64,000 nucleotides of DNA, from contig JACAAK010000003.1 in NCBI GenBank assembly GCA_025093985.1, positions 2,418,001-2,482,000 on the forward strand, in the 5' to 3' direction. A model generated the notes under the pieces. It searched no databases, was not told where the DNA came from, and was given only the letters and a program-made list of their open reading frames with translations. This stretch comes from Calvatia gigantea (Eukaryota > Basidiomycota > Agaricomycetes > Agaricales > Lycoperdaceae). Shown here piece by piece: positions 24,783-36,492 of the stretch; position 1 is the stretch's first letter; each line of letters starts with the position of its first letter. Made by a program: the position numbers and the translations under genes.

Positions 24783-24930
24783 CACTGCGTCGGCAAGTGG
24801 ATGTGACACTCGTCATATCAATATCGTATTAAATCCAAAAAGTGTAATCTTCATTATGACACACTTTACACTTTTTGAAATCAATATGTTTTCGGTATGA
24901 CATATGTCACATCAACTCGTTGGCGCAGTG
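24783..24930. mobile_element. MITE-like inverted-repeat element with target duplication
   Basis: The 148 bp segment is an imperfect inverted repeat with arms of about 65 bp around a short central loop. Ends are CACTGCG and CGCAGTG; the innermost 12 bases of each arm (CAAAAAGTGTAA and TTACACTTTTTG) pair perfectly. By eye the inner 48 bp of the arms match at about 37 positions. Both ends are flanked by TTTA, giving a duplication of TA, TTA or TTTA. It encodes nothing. This is the look of a non-autonomous DNA transposon, Tc1/mariner-like (TA) or PIF/Harbinger-like (TTA). Confidence 0.65.
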
Positions 24931-27900
24931 TTTAAGTAACACTACAAATGCGGCCTTTTAGGGACGTAGTTTATCACGGTCTCATTTCGGCACAAAGTCC
25001 ATATCTTAAGAACTGGGGTATGGGTGTAAGGTCGCCGTGGACTGTCTGACGAAGGCTTGAGCAACATCCTGGCATATCTTGGCGCGGTTATAGACGACAC
25101 GTTCGAGTTAGGTTCGATAGACACCGGGTGGATGTGTCGAACCTGGTCCTGTTATAAAGGGACGATGGCATTCACGAATGGCGACCGATCATCACTGAAA
25201 GGGAACGCGCAAGGCACCTGTGGTTTGTGAACGTCTGTGACTCTGCCGTTAACAGTACACGGGGTATTAAGCACATCCCTTTTACAAATGATTCCTACTG
25301 GAATTCTTGCCAAGGTTGGAACTGTCAAGCAGCGGTGAAGAATATGGGCCTATGCTCCGTGAATGTCACAGGATTCTTGATCGGGTGTAGCCCGCCGGGT
25401 TCACTCACGTAGAGTGGTAAGCTGAGACATCGTCCCCAACACCCCAGTCAACACCCAAGTAGACCGAAAGCTATGAGAATTTGTGGACGCCCGAGATGAG
25501 AGGATCGGGTGTCTGGCATGAGTGACAACTTTCCGGCGGGTACCAATAAACTATTAGGGGGTGACTGAATTGAGATGATCAATCACTTTTCTAGCAGGTT
25601 GAAGGACGCACGAGCGATTTACCGGAAGCGGATAGAATGGTGCTGGTGAAAGTTTCGCTCTCTATCTGCATCTTGAACCCAAGTACGAGATATACGCGTC
25701 GGAGGGAGAGTGAGAAGGCCGGTGTCTCGCGATAGGTCGGAGAATGATGGTCGACAAGAGGACGACCTGGGTTTGGGAGTTCATAAGCAAAGACCGTGGT
25801 AGTATGGTGGTGTGCAAACCTCGAGATAGGCTGTGGAATGAGCAAGGTCATGCGCCAAAAGGGGCAGCAGTGATATTTGATATAAGAGGGACCGAACTCG
25901 CAGGTAGGTATGGAAGATATCCACATGTAACGTTTTCCCTTCCAATGGCTACATCACTCCTGTCGTACCGTAAGGTCTGGGATAGTAAGAATTCCTCGTA
26001 TTCGCTTGAAATGATAAGTTGGTGGTCGGTGCCGAGTGCGATTGGGGAAATTAGCTGCATGGCGTCGAGCAAAACAGCGCATTTTGGATTATTTTAAAGA
26101 GGTGTGCGAGGTTGCGGCGGGTGTCTAATTTACTTGGTGGTAATGGCCGCTGGACGGTGGGTGGTGAACTGATTTGGGGCCGCCGTTCGTTGCGTACGTT
26201 TGTAAAACAGATTACCAATATGTCCAAGGCGGCATTTGAACCAACGAGCTTGTCGACCATCATAACGGGATTTGGGCAATATTGTACGGCGACTGCGATC
26301 AAGGTGGCCTAGATATGCTGGTGGCTGAGCGTCCACCTTCCAAACAAGGAGGATGGCAGTGGCAGAAATTGAAAGGTCGAGCGGAGTGAGGCACGGAAAA
26401 TATGATATAAGGGGAGAATAGCGAGGAGTGTTGGAAGAGATACCTGCGCCCATAATGACCTTCAAGAAGCGTCAGCCCAATGAAATAGGAAGGAGGTCCA
26501 CTGGCCAGTTCTGTTTGTTTGTGACCGCAATCAAGTTCAGTCTTCCGTGTCCTACAAATTCTTCCAGTGACACTTTCGCTTATTGTTCCCTACCTTGCGC
26601 CCGGCCGCAAGATTGCTTGCGCCAGCAATGCTGGTCAGCGGCTTGTGTGCGCCTTAGTCTCGCATAGACTGCAGGTTCTCTTGGCCCTCATTCTTTGAGT
26701 AATAAGTTCTTCATATGCCCTTCTTTCACACCACTTCCTCTATCTTCAGCCATTTCGCTTCCTCGCCATCAACCTTGCAAGGTTGCCCACGGCCTCTAGG
26801 CCAAGGAAGGTACGTATTTTAACCGTCATTCATAGAAGTGTCTTGAGGCGGCTCTTTGATGGTTTGACCACCAATTTTTTGCAGGCCTTCCAGGAGGCCA
26901 ATCTCCAGTCTACTCGACAATCAGCATTGCAGGTTCCTGATCACACACACAACGTTCTAGCCAGCGTCGCGACAGTTCATGAATATTCATTGGATAGGCA
27001 GGAAAGAGACGTAGTAGCAGCAGTTGAGATGCTCTTCGACCAAGCCACTTTACGACTTGTGAGCACCCCATGCAGATATCTTGACACGCACGAGGAACTC
27101 ATTTTCTAGCCTCGTAAAAGGCTTCCTGATATTTTCTTATATTCTTCCCGACGCGGCTCCAGAACTTCGAGTGAGTCACTGTCTTTCCTTGAAGGCATCA
27201 TGCACCCCTTTGATATTCTTCCTTTTTTATAGGCGGAATGTCTTGACCCCTTTGTGTTCGCACACAATTATTTCGCTTGAGCAGAGCTACCGTTGAACCG
27301 AAAGCGAGACCAGTAATCCAGTGATGCGGACCATCCTTGAGGTAACATTCCACTGCAATTTGTTGTCGGAAGAAATGTCCGTTGGCGAACCGACCTGCAG
27401 CCCTCTAGAGCGACGGATAGAAAACGAAGTCACCGAACTCATTCCAGATCGTCGTATTAACCAGATTTGTTGGTGGGTGCTCAGTCAATACGTTCGTTCT
27501 TCCTTGCTTGTTCTGAGAATTCTTGCGTTGATTTCTTAGTTGACGTTGTTGGAACCAGTACGAGGTGCTTTGGCCTTGAATGTTGCTCTTTGGGCCTTCC
27601 CATTATCTGATCTTGCTCTGGATCTTGCTCTGGATCTTGAGTTTCACACCGCCGACGCAAGGAGAACTCTGGTGGACATGACAGTCGCAAGGATGTTCTA
27701 TTACCTGTGGGTATCCTCATGTTGAAGCCAGTTCGCTGACCCGGACATGGTGGTTTATAGGAATCTGACTCACTCTTACCTGACTCATTAGGAAGCGCAG
27801 TACACGTCACGTTACGGAATGTCACACGTCCGAAAATGGACAAACCTGGAGCGACGCGTCAAACTCTTGAACGTCGGGTGAGTTGCTAAAGTTTCTCCGG

Positions 27901-28543
27901 TGGTACTTAGTAAAGGCTAATTTATGAAGGAGTTCCTTTTTTGCCCCTGTAGGCTGCAACTCAAGGCGGCACGAAGGGGTCTCGTTCACTAAGTTTGTGC
28001 AATAAAGGGAACCATCATGGACCCGCCCCCAAGCCCGTAGTTCCGATCCCAACCCAAGGGTCGATGTGATATAGAGCGGACGGCTACCGGTGGTGCAAAA
28101 ATTGCACGTCAACACTGTCCATTCAAACAATCAGGACCCGGTCCGCCCATGGACCGTGTCCGCCATCCCCAATTTTTAATTCCCACCAGGTTTCCAGCAC
28201 GCTTTACGACCACCGGCGACTTGCAACGGGGGGGGGGGGGGGCTTAGAGGAATCAAGTAGGGGGGTTTGTACCACCACGATGAGTTGTGAGGACTGGATT
28301 CGATTCTACTTCCCTTCGGACACCATGAAGAATTCTTAATCAGAGCGGGGATCTAAGAAGGGGGTCAATTGCGGTAGCATCAAATCGAATGAGGTTAGGC
28401 TATTGATTCGGAATCATTCTCTTGGTAAGTGCCTCAAATTTGTCATTTGGGGAGAGCTTATGCTTCAGGGTAGCAGCTCCAACATTCAATAACCTGAATT
28501 TTTCAACCCAGAAAGCGATTTAACTATCCTCATCCTGATACCT

Positions 28544-28549
28544 TATAAA
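28544..28549 (+). promoter_or_regulatory. TATA box of hypothetical gene
   Basis: TATAAA 65 bp upstream of the ATG at 28614, followed by a C/T-rich leader and CTCTACA directly before the ATG. This promoter-like arrangement is part of the reason to accept the gene. Confidence 0.4.
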
Positions 28550-28613
28550 CCCACATGGCAACACTGCTATCAGCCCTCAACTGCCCACCATCATCTAACC
28601 TCTCATCTCTACA

Positions 28614-29080
28614 ATGCACGGTGGACCTAAGTCCATGTACCGACCCTACTATCCCGCGGGCATTTCGACTATAGACCGCACCCGCCGTTATGCCCAAACG
28701 GCGTATAATGCCCAACATTTTCGTGCCAATATCCGAAAATCCCATCCTCCTACGATGTATCTAGACGATGCGATATTGGTGCGTGAAAAGGTCGCCCCCT
28801 CGGGAATCTTTTTTAACGGGATTAAAAGGCTTCTGGTCTCGAAGGCTACCCACAATTTTTGACCCAAGCGCCGAAAACGCCTGAACTGTCCCCTCAATAT
28901 GAAGACGATCGTTCCTGCCGCCGCACACCCGATAAAGGAATGCCGGAGCAAGGGCAGGAGTTTGATGATGGAATGATCTCCCCGCTCGCGTTACCAGTAC
29001 GCCACAAGCTGTTGCAGTGGCGTGAAGGTTTACTGATTTGCGGTGTTTTAGCCGCGGCTCTTAAGCTTTGGGACCGCTGA
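28614..29080 (+). CDS. Hypothetical small protein
   Basis: Two exons, 28614-28778 and 28829-29080, separated by a 50 nt intron (GTGCGT to AAAAG), give an open 138 aa frame from ATG to TGA. The protein starts MHGGPKSMYRPYYPAG, has a basic first half and a Pro/Asp/Glu-rich middle, and ends with LLICGVLAAALKLW, a possible short membrane anchor. A TATA box and C/T-rich leader precede it. I recognise no domain. A further frame at 29100-29180 (LDLKELDRRLESIARIKR) looks coding but is out of phase, so the gene could continue through an unrecognised intron. Confidence 0.4.
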
Positions 29081-30331
29081 TGGAGGTGAAACAACGCCTA
29101 TGCTATTGGGATTCGAACCCAAACTTGACCTTAAGGAGCTTGACCGACGCCTGGAGTCTATTGCACGCATCAAGCGCCTTGAGCAGGCGGGGCTTTTACA
29201 TGTATGTTGCACGGCTTTCCCCCCCCCCGCGTTGTTTCTCCACATTGATGCTACCTTGCCGCCAGGCCTTTTTCACGTTGGTAGATGCTACTCGTATTTA
29301 ACTATTCTGGTGCAACAACATATAGTATCCCAACCCCCGCTCATTTTTTTCTTGCATTCCTTTGTACGCCGCTTCCTCTGTCATCATTCCTTTTTTCTTG
29401 CACGCAAACCACATTCTGTCTCCTTGTATTATTAACTTTTCCGGTACTCGAACCGCTCTTTAACTTAAAGCGCAGTACTGAGACTAACGCTTCGCTCATA
29501 CTCTCTCATCCTCTCGTTCATGGTACACTCCTTCACAAATACCCTCTAATTTGTTGCAAAGTTTTCTGAATGGAAAAGACCCGTAACCCTCCCAAGTCAC
29601 CACTGCCTATGTTTCAGATCCAAGAATTTTAATTGAATTTATCTTCACCCTTTGTCCTCACGATGATGCCGCTAGATCAAATTAAGCCTTGCCCCGTGGT
29701 ACAGAACCTCAAGTAACCAAGCAGCGATCAAGCACCTGGATGGAAAGAAAAGAAAAAAGAACTTCGTTCCATTCCAGAACAAAGGAAGAAAAAAGGGGTC
29801 GACGCCCCATGAACGGGGCACGGGTGTACGCACACCTCGTCCCCCTAGCTAGTTCGGCAATAACAACTTTATTCCGTAACTATCAAGATATCCCTCGAGC
29901 GTCATTAACAAAAACTGCCACAGATCTAGAGACAATTCCCCACAGGAGAACGAAACCGGCGGCGCCCTGGGGAAATGAATCACGATTGTCTTTGAAGATG
30001 GAGGGGTGAACCGAAAGAGGGGTGCAAAAGTATGTGCGTGTGCGCGGCCATGGCCTCGTAAACAGAGCGGGACCGCAAGGGTTCTATGCTCCTTTATGGA
30101 TTAGCGCACGCTAGAGCGCTCTTTTCGACCTTCTTCGACCTACATTTAGCGCATTCAAGCCCCAAGGCTTAAATTTAAGCTCAAAGTTTCCTGAAGTTCA
30201 CGGGTTCAAGAATTGAAGAAAATTTCACGCAAGAACGAGGGAGCAAGGGAAGATGGATGCCGCACGTCACAAGTTCCATTGTTCATATATAGAACATATG
30301 TATAGCGCATATAACTCCCGTTGCGCATTGT
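29081..30331. other. Intergenic, no gene supported
   Basis: Short frames only, with C- and A-rich runs. A B-box-like motif on the minus strand near 29105-29125 was examined and rejected as a tRNA. Confidence 0.4.
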
Positions 30332-32130
30332 TCAACCTTTCAGGAAGTCTGACTTGTGCGTGGCGGGGCCGGCCATTCCAATAGCAGTAACATTCTGATT
30401 GTCGTTCCCACCGAGGTCACGATCGTGGGTCTCCAAGATCCCAGGTGACGAACCAGTGAGTTCTGGGAATAGACCGATGAGAACGCGGTCGAGCAGGATG
30501 ACAACAAGATGGACATTGCACGGTTGGGACGCGAGAGGGTCAATCGCCATGCTCAAAGTATGTTTGGGATCTGCACCAAGAAGAAGTGGCATAAGGTGCG
30601 CTGCAAGAAGATAATTTTTGAGAACTTGTGATGTTGGTAGAGTAACGGAGATGTTCACCTAAGCCACTTGTGCCTCTCCAATTAAGGAGACGTTCCCTGA
30701 TGACCATCTGTTCTTCCATTGTTGGTTCGATAGGCGGCGGACCAGGATATCCATTCGGAAACATTGTCCTTTTGCTCAGTCTAATTAAGTTCAGAATGAA
30801 CGTAGGGGATAGTATAGCGTATAATAGGTGTGGCAGTAACTTGTCAAGGAAGCGAGTCATGGAGGCGGAGAGCGTACCCAAAAGGTTCATAAGAAACGTT
30901 GCAGCGAGGCGCTCCGACATAAGAAATACTTCGGAGAGGAGCGCAAGGGGTTGGGAGGCGTGATTTTCGTACTGGGGTTGAAGCGGGAGTGGATCGGTGA
31001 TGGAAGTGACTGGGGTGTGAGGCCGAATGGAAACTAGCGGTGGTTCGCGAGAATGCGGGAAGACGGAACGTGAAGGGTAAGATACACTGGAAATTGTTGA
31101 GGGTGTGGAAGATACAGAAGGTGGTCCAGATGGTATCCGGGAGAGAGGTTGTATTGTGGGAGTAGAGCGTTCGGCCTCATGGTAAATAGTTGGTAGCCGG
31201 GGCAAAGGACTCACAGAGCGAGGAGTATGGGTAGGGGACTGATTGACAAGTTTGATGGTATTTATAGCCTGCTTGTACGCATGAATGAGCGCAAGGCAGG
31301 TGCTTGAGAAAGATTGAAGGGCAGAAAGGACAAGAACAATGAACGTATGGAAGGAAAACGGGTTGCCCGGAGGTCGGGAAGACCTCTCTGGGGGCTAAAA
31401 CGGTAATTAGACATGAAGGAATTATGAAGGGAGTAATGTTACCTTGAATAGATGCTGTCCTTCTTCTGGTTCCAAGAGATCAAGAATAGTCTTCTGAATG
31501 AACCAAGGTTGCGTGACTTTGGGAATCACGTCGGCGACCAGCACCTTGACCATAACCTCTCGGAGTGCAAACCTCTCGGCCTCTGGTGCATAATCTTCTG
31601 GTGGTAGGCATGCCCTGAGAATGTGGTCGATAATCTGACGATAATATTCCAGGTCTATTTTGCCATCAGCAGATAGGGCGAATGTGGGGTTGAAGTTGGT
31701 GGAAGAGTTGGGGTAACGAAGCAGCACCGCCCGTGGCGTACGAGGAAGAAACCTTGGAAGCTGCGTTGCGGTAGTCGCGACAGTGTTGAGTGAGAATGAT
31801 AGGGACGTCTCGGAAGACGAGGGCAGGGAGATCGAGAGCCAGAGCACGTGTTTCAAGAGCACGGACAACGGTAGTGAGTGTGCGCGTTATCTGGGGTAGG
31901 AACTCCTTGTCATAGCGGGTGATCTTTGTCCACCAGGGATTGACGTAGGCACGGAGAGCAAGAGCGATAAAATCGTAGAGCTCCGCGTGCAGCTCGGGGG
32001 GTACATTCGGCGAGTTGAGAAGTGGGGGGAGGTCCCCAGCGTGGTTTGGAAAGAGTATGCGGCGAGCAAGGGATTGCTGTGGTCGTGAAGTTGTAATCGA
32101 GCTGATGCTAGCTCCCGCCAACGACGCCAT
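30332..32130 (-). CDS. PXA-domain (sorting-nexin-associated) protein with one apparent frameshift
   Basis: PXA domains occur in sorting nexins and fungal endosomal proteins. Exons 32130-31443, 31394-30659 and 30624-30332. The N-terminal PXA domain includes DLPALVFRDVPIILTQHCRDY, GGAASLPQLFHQLQPHI and SADGKIDLEYYRQIIDHIL, then ACLPPEDYAPEAERFALREV and VTQPWFIQKTILDLLEPEE. After a Pro/Ser-rich stretch come helical segments and a C-terminal nexin-C-like part (LMPLLLGADPKHTLSMAIDPL). Exons sum to 1717 nt, one over a multiple of three; the extra base lies near 31680 between QLQPHI and LSADGK, where no intron can fit. No PX domain is visible. Confidence 0.8.
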
Positions 32131-32330
32131 CCGTGCTTATTTCACCGGTCAACCGTTTGTCCGTCTCGGCGCTCGCAGAGTCGCAGACCCATCAGAAATG
32201 GGATAAGTGGTCACGTGGATCACCAAAGATTGCCATGACATTAAAATCAATTGACTTTTCTATCTTTACAGGCATCGGACAACTCACACCCCCCACCCAG
32301 TCGCTCCTTTGTTACAACCCTCCTTTTCCC

Positions 32331-32367
32331 CTTCCTCCCTTCCCTTCCCTTCCCTTCCCTTCCCTCC
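32331..32367 (+). repeat. Polypyrimidine (TTCCC)n tract in a divergent promoter
   Basis: About six TTCCC units lie in the 283 bp between the PXA gene start (32130, minus) and the membrane protein start (32414, plus). C/T-rich tracts are common just upstream of fungal transcription starts, so it may set the start of the plus-strand gene. Confidence 0.6.
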
Positions 32368-32413
32368 TTAGATCTTGGGCCTTGATTTGCAGGACACACG
32401 CTAGGCGATTCAA

Positions 32414-33341
32414 ATGTCGGGCTTTTCTCAGCAAACGCTCATCATCATCATCGTCTGCGCAGCCGTTGGCGGTCTGGTTACTGTTCTCCTCCTCTACCGT
32501 GCCACAAGGTCGTGTCGTTCCAGAAATGTCGTTCCTCTCCCTCCTATTCAACCCCTCGCCCACCAACGGGAGCATCAGCTCGCCCAACTCGAGGCCTCTT
32601 TTCGTGCCAACGATTCTTCTTTCCTTGCCGCACCCCCAACCCCCTATTCGCCACACCTTGGTTCACCATCCTCGCAAGGAAGTCGAGCTTCTCTCCTCGG
32701 AGGTCCTTCGAGTCCGCATACAAGCTATACACCCACCAACGAGGGCACCGAGGAGTTCGCCACCCTCCCGCCCCTGGATCCACCCGATTCATCACCTTCC
32801 ATTCAACGCCCTTTCCTCACTGGCTCGACACCTGGCTCTTCGTCTTTTATACATCCAAATAAGAGTCAGACGAACGTCCATACAGCGACTCCAAAGTCAC
32901 GTTCCAAATCTCTCAGTCGACTCAGTCTCAGTCAAGAATACCAGGCCCAGTCCCACCATTACCGACCATTATCCGTCTCGTCTTCTCTATCGCGTATTGG
33001 CAGTCGACGCGGTACACCCCACAGCCCACACAGTCAAATCCAAATCATTTTGCCTGCCCCCCTTGCATCTGGAATTATTACCCCTGGTTCGGATCATTTA
33101 TTACGCTCTCGCCCGGCCAGTACTGTGGATCGATGGGTACCCACAGGCCGCGATAGTATTTGTGTGTCTCACCTCAGTGTATTGCTCTTGGTGTAATGCT
33201 AACCATGTCTCAGTTGAATCTCTTACAAGTCAAGCCCCCCCTCGGATACCTCATAGGATCACCTCGACCCACTACGCGGGAACTGAATATGCTCCACCGG
33301 TACCCCGGGTGCCATCGATGTACGAGAATGAGAGACAGTAG
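32414..33341 (+). CDS. Single-pass membrane protein with long Ser/Pro-rich tail, unknown function
   Basis: Two exons (32414-32-fold coordinates 33155, then 33214-33341) total 870 nt and give 289 aa in frame. A short N-terminus (MSGFSQQT) is followed by a membrane helix (LIIIIVCAAVGGLVTVLLLY) and a basic RATRSCRSR, so the rest is probably cytoplasmic. The tail is Ser/Pro/Thr-rich with SRSKSLSRLSLSQEY, likely phosphorylated. No signal peptide and no recognised domain. The stop lies only 99 bp before the ATG of the 6-phosphogluconolactonase gene on the same strand. Confidence 0.65.
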
Positions 33342-33440
33342 AGTGTAGAGTAGTTGTGTTGACCTTAAATTAGATGAGATAGCGTGGTAATCTTATCTAC
33401 TTACGCCCAGCACATATCTCACACTCCTTTCACTCCAACC

Positions 33441-34271
33441 ATGTCTGCCCTACACCCTCCCCCGAACCCTCCTGTCCTCATCGCTGTTGATACCCGCGAA
33501 CTTGCCAATAACCTCGCTACATTTATCATCAAGACACAGAAAAATGCCATTGACAAAAAGGGCAGATTTACCATTGCTCTTTCTGGAGGCTCTCTTCCAA
33601 AGATGCTCAGCGGACTTATCGACCGTGAAGTGAGGTGGGACAAGTGGTCAGTTCATACCTCTATTGTCTCCAAATAACGTCTCAAGCAACCGCCGGCCAG
33701 GCATGTCTTTTATGTTGATGAGCGGGTCGTCCCTCTCGATCACCCAGATTCAAATCACAATGCCTGCAATCAGGCCTTCTTCTCCCGTGTCCCTATCCCC
33801 CGCGAGAACATCAGAACCATCAATACCGCCCTCTTGGATGACCTTGAGGAACTCGCAGATGATTACGAGAAAGAACTCATCAGAGAGTTTGCACAGAAAG
33901 ATTCCGCACGCTTCCCAGTCTTTGACCTCATTCTTCTCGGCATGGGGCCCGATGGTCACACTGCCTCGCTCTTCCCCGGTCACGAACTTCTTTCTGAACA
34001 GGACCGCTGGGTAGCGCCTATTGAGAATTCACCAAAGCCTCCGTCGAAGCGCATCACCCTGACTTATCCCGTTATCAACCACGCCGCACACGTCGCGTTC
34101 GTTGCGTCTGGCAAGGAGAAACAAGACGTTTTGAAACAAGTTTTGGACAATCCCGACCTCGGCTTGCCGGCTGCCAGGGTCAAGCCCAATTATCCCGGCC
34201 AGTTGTATTGGTTTGTTGATGAAGAAGCTGCCACCAACGTGCAGTACCCGAAAACGCCATTCAAATTGTGA
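33441..34271 (+). CDS. 6-phosphogluconolactonase
   Basis: Hydrolyses 6-phosphoglucono-lactone to 6-phosphogluconate, the second oxidative pentose-phosphate step, in the cytosol. Exons 33441-33646 and 33701-34271 total 777 nt (258 aa), normal for the SOL/6PGL family. Motifs: [12 protein letters not shown] near the N-terminus, [50 protein letters not shown] and [10 protein letters not shown], ending with YWFVDEEAA. 6-Phosphogluconate dehydrogenase, which uses the product, is encoded 18 kb away at 52340-54340. Confidence 0.95.
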
Positions 34272-34500
34272 ACAACATAGGAAAATTAAACTATTATGCT
34301 TCCGTTATTATGTAGACGCTTTGTGTCTTAAATGTATCACAGCATGTTATCCACGTCTTTTCGATTGTTTCCAGATATGTCTTGGTCTTCTAACACAACG
34401 AGGCATCGGTGTTCAAGCCAGAATGCCCATCCATCTGCCAATCCCGCGCCACTTGATACACACTCTCTCCGCACGGCTTACTTACAACAAAATGCGACCG

Positions 34501-34507
34501 TATAAAG
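34501..34507 (+). promoter_or_regulatory. TATA box of the APH-like gene
   Basis: TATAAAG lies 43 bp before the ATG at 34544, implying a very short 5' leader if it is used. Confidence 0.35.
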
Positions 34508-34543
34508 TACGAAAACCTCCGCCGTTTTGATGGATCAAACTAA

Positions 34544-36225
34544 ATGACTTCCTCAGCATCCGTGTTCGACCCGTCTGACCTCGACTATGGACACGTCTCG
34601 AATGTCATCGTTCGTAATGTCCAGGCATCCTTGACCCCCCGCATTCAGAGCGGAAGAGGAGACGCCACGCTCGTCCCCAAGTATATTTCCCGGTTCTATC
34701 GGGACTGCGTTCCAGTGAGTGGCAACTTTTTACTTCTCTACACAATCAAGGAGATTCATTCATTCATAGTGGCTGCTTTATTCTCTTGAAATAAAGGGGA
34801 ATTATCCTGGAAAAGTCCCCAAGTCCGTCATGGCGATAATCTTCCCCAAGGGGGCAAAGGCTCGCGAGTTGCTGGTGTGTGTCTTCATTATTTTTTGAAC
34901 ACTGTTTGTTGACCCCGTCGCGTTCAGCTCGCGAAAACTAATGCTGTACGCAATATTCTGGAATGGGCTGCTCCCAAGATCTACGGAACCTCCGTTGAGA
35001 GCGACCCAAAAAGCTACAACGTTGTCGTGATTGAAGATGTAAGCCCCGCGTTCCATCCCTCACCCAAGAAGAAAAATGATAATCATAGTGACGATCATCG
35101 TGTTCACAGGTTGAAAACGCCGGCCTACCCCTCAATGCTGTTTGGCACAAATTCAACAACGACCAAAAGAAAGCAGTCCTTGACAAGGTCGCTGACATCC
35201 TCTGTACACCAATCCACATCCGCCCACCGCCCGACATGCAACCCCAACCTCCAAAACGAACCACAAAATCCACATCATCATCATCATCATCATCATCATC
35301 GTCAATCGCATCTTCGTCCTCTATCGCTCCAAACACTGACTTCTCCCGTACCCAAGTTCCCTCGACAAACCTCGACCATCTACGCAAAGCCTACACTCTA
35401 CTTTACTCCGGGCTGTTTTCCCCGAATGGGGAGCCTAGCCAGACCGCATTCAGGAAGCGGTTCAAAGAGTTTGACACGTTCGAGATGTCCCCGCAGGAGA
35501 TTGCGCGTGTCAAGACGCTCAATGCGCTCTTGCAGGAACACATGGGCGAGTTTGCTGGTGGCAATTTCTTGCCGCCGCATATTACCGGTGTCATGAAGGA
35601 GCCATTCAAAGACTCAAAGGAGCGAAACAAATTTCGAGGGAGGGAACTCGTCGTGCGAACGATCCTATCGGAGAGCTTGTTTAGGCTTCAACACAAGAGT
35701 ATGCACATGTCCTTGTTCATCGTTATGATGGAACCAGACGGGGAAATCAAGTCGGTCGTGCTGACGCAATGGGAAAAGGCGTACTACGCTCCTATATGGG
35801 CCTCGTGCCAGCTTCCGCCGTGGCTTGAACCCCTGGACCCGGAGCTGCAAAGCTTGGCTATGCCCCTGGAAGAGATGACGAAGTGGCGGGAATATCTTGT
35901 GTATAATTTGATGTTCAAGAGGGACAGACTGCCAAGGAGCTGGTTGTGGTTTGTTGCGTATGTGTATGGAGAGCTCGAAAGACATTTCGAGATGATCGTC
36001 ACCGCCACTTGGGTGTGCAACGCCAAGACGGAGCCGTGGTTGAAAAGAGTGCTGGAGGAGGCACAGGAAAAACGGACGTCCGCTTATAAGAAGGGAGAAG
36101 ACACAAGGTTTGTGCCCATATCGGGCTTACAGACGATGCATGTTAATTTCTCGGAGTTGCTGGGCAAGTGGATGCCCTTTGCGAGTAAGTTCGTCACTGA
36201 GGAGGGATTTATGCACTCGCCATGA
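34544..36225 (+). CDS. Aminoglycoside-phosphotransferase-like pseudokinase
   Basis: Exons 34544-34714, 34797-34874, 34928-35038 and 35110-36225 total 1476 nt (491 aa). The N-lobe-like part (VMAIIFPKGAKARELL, WAAPKIYGTS, YNVVVIEDVENAGLPLNAVW) and the C-lobe-like part (LFRLQHKSMHMSLFIV, VVLTQWEKAYYAPIWASC, LPPWLEP) follow fungal APH kinase-like proteins. The catalytic pattern HxDxxxxN is missing: the loop reads HKSMHMSL, and the metal-binding Asp before WE is Gln (TQWE). Between the lobes is a poly-Ser insert coded by an ATC microsatellite. The fold assignment is by pattern; loss of activity is inference. Confidence 0.6.
35274..35300 (+). repeat. (ATC)9 microsatellite coding poly-Ser
   Basis: Nine uninterrupted trinucleotide units inside the last exon of the APH-like gene, read as Ser (TCA). 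Slippage here would change the Ser run but keep frame. Confidence 0.9.
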
Positions 36226-36492
36226 TGCTGGACTACACCGTCAGGACCTAACCTACCCCCTTACAAGTTAGTCCGATGTAGCACCGGCCCGTAATTGCTC
36301 CTTGGTACATCCCATTAATCCAGTTTCATTCCCGGATTTTGCGAGTTGAGCGATTCGAATACCTGATCAGAACGGCATCAATCACTGTTCCAAGATTAGA
36401 GCTCAGATGAGATCACTGGCATCCCATGATGACTTTGAATTCCACAACAACGAGCGACTTGAGCATGAGATCTGCATCCACATTACTCCCTC

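Larger units (their letters stand above)
24508..28613. other. Gene-poor stretch, no confident genes
   Basis: About 4.1 kb with only short, unconnected frames on both strands. A 60-codon frame at 25227-25412 reads like a fragment of a Cys-rich secreted protein but has no clear start or splice partners. A 12-bp GATCTTGCTCTG tandem repeat lies near 27609-27645 and a run of about 14 G near 28229. The one structured element is the hairpin at 24783-24930. Confidence 0.4.

Noticed and set aside
25591..26465. Minus-strand membrane protein of the DUF6534 type
   Set aside because: Short frames with only vague hydrophobic similarity; no coherent spliced model or conserved motif found.
29100..29180. B-box-like GGTTCGAATCC on the minus strand with a 5-bp stem, suggesting a tRNA
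   Set aside because: No matching A box at the right distance, and the acceptor-stem halves do not pair; the plus strand also reads as a coding-like frame.
32133..33341. 402-codon plus-strand frame overlapping the membrane protein gene
   Set aside because: Composition is Ser/Pro/His-rich shadow sequence; the overlapping frame has a clear membrane helix and a splice joining it to the same final exon.
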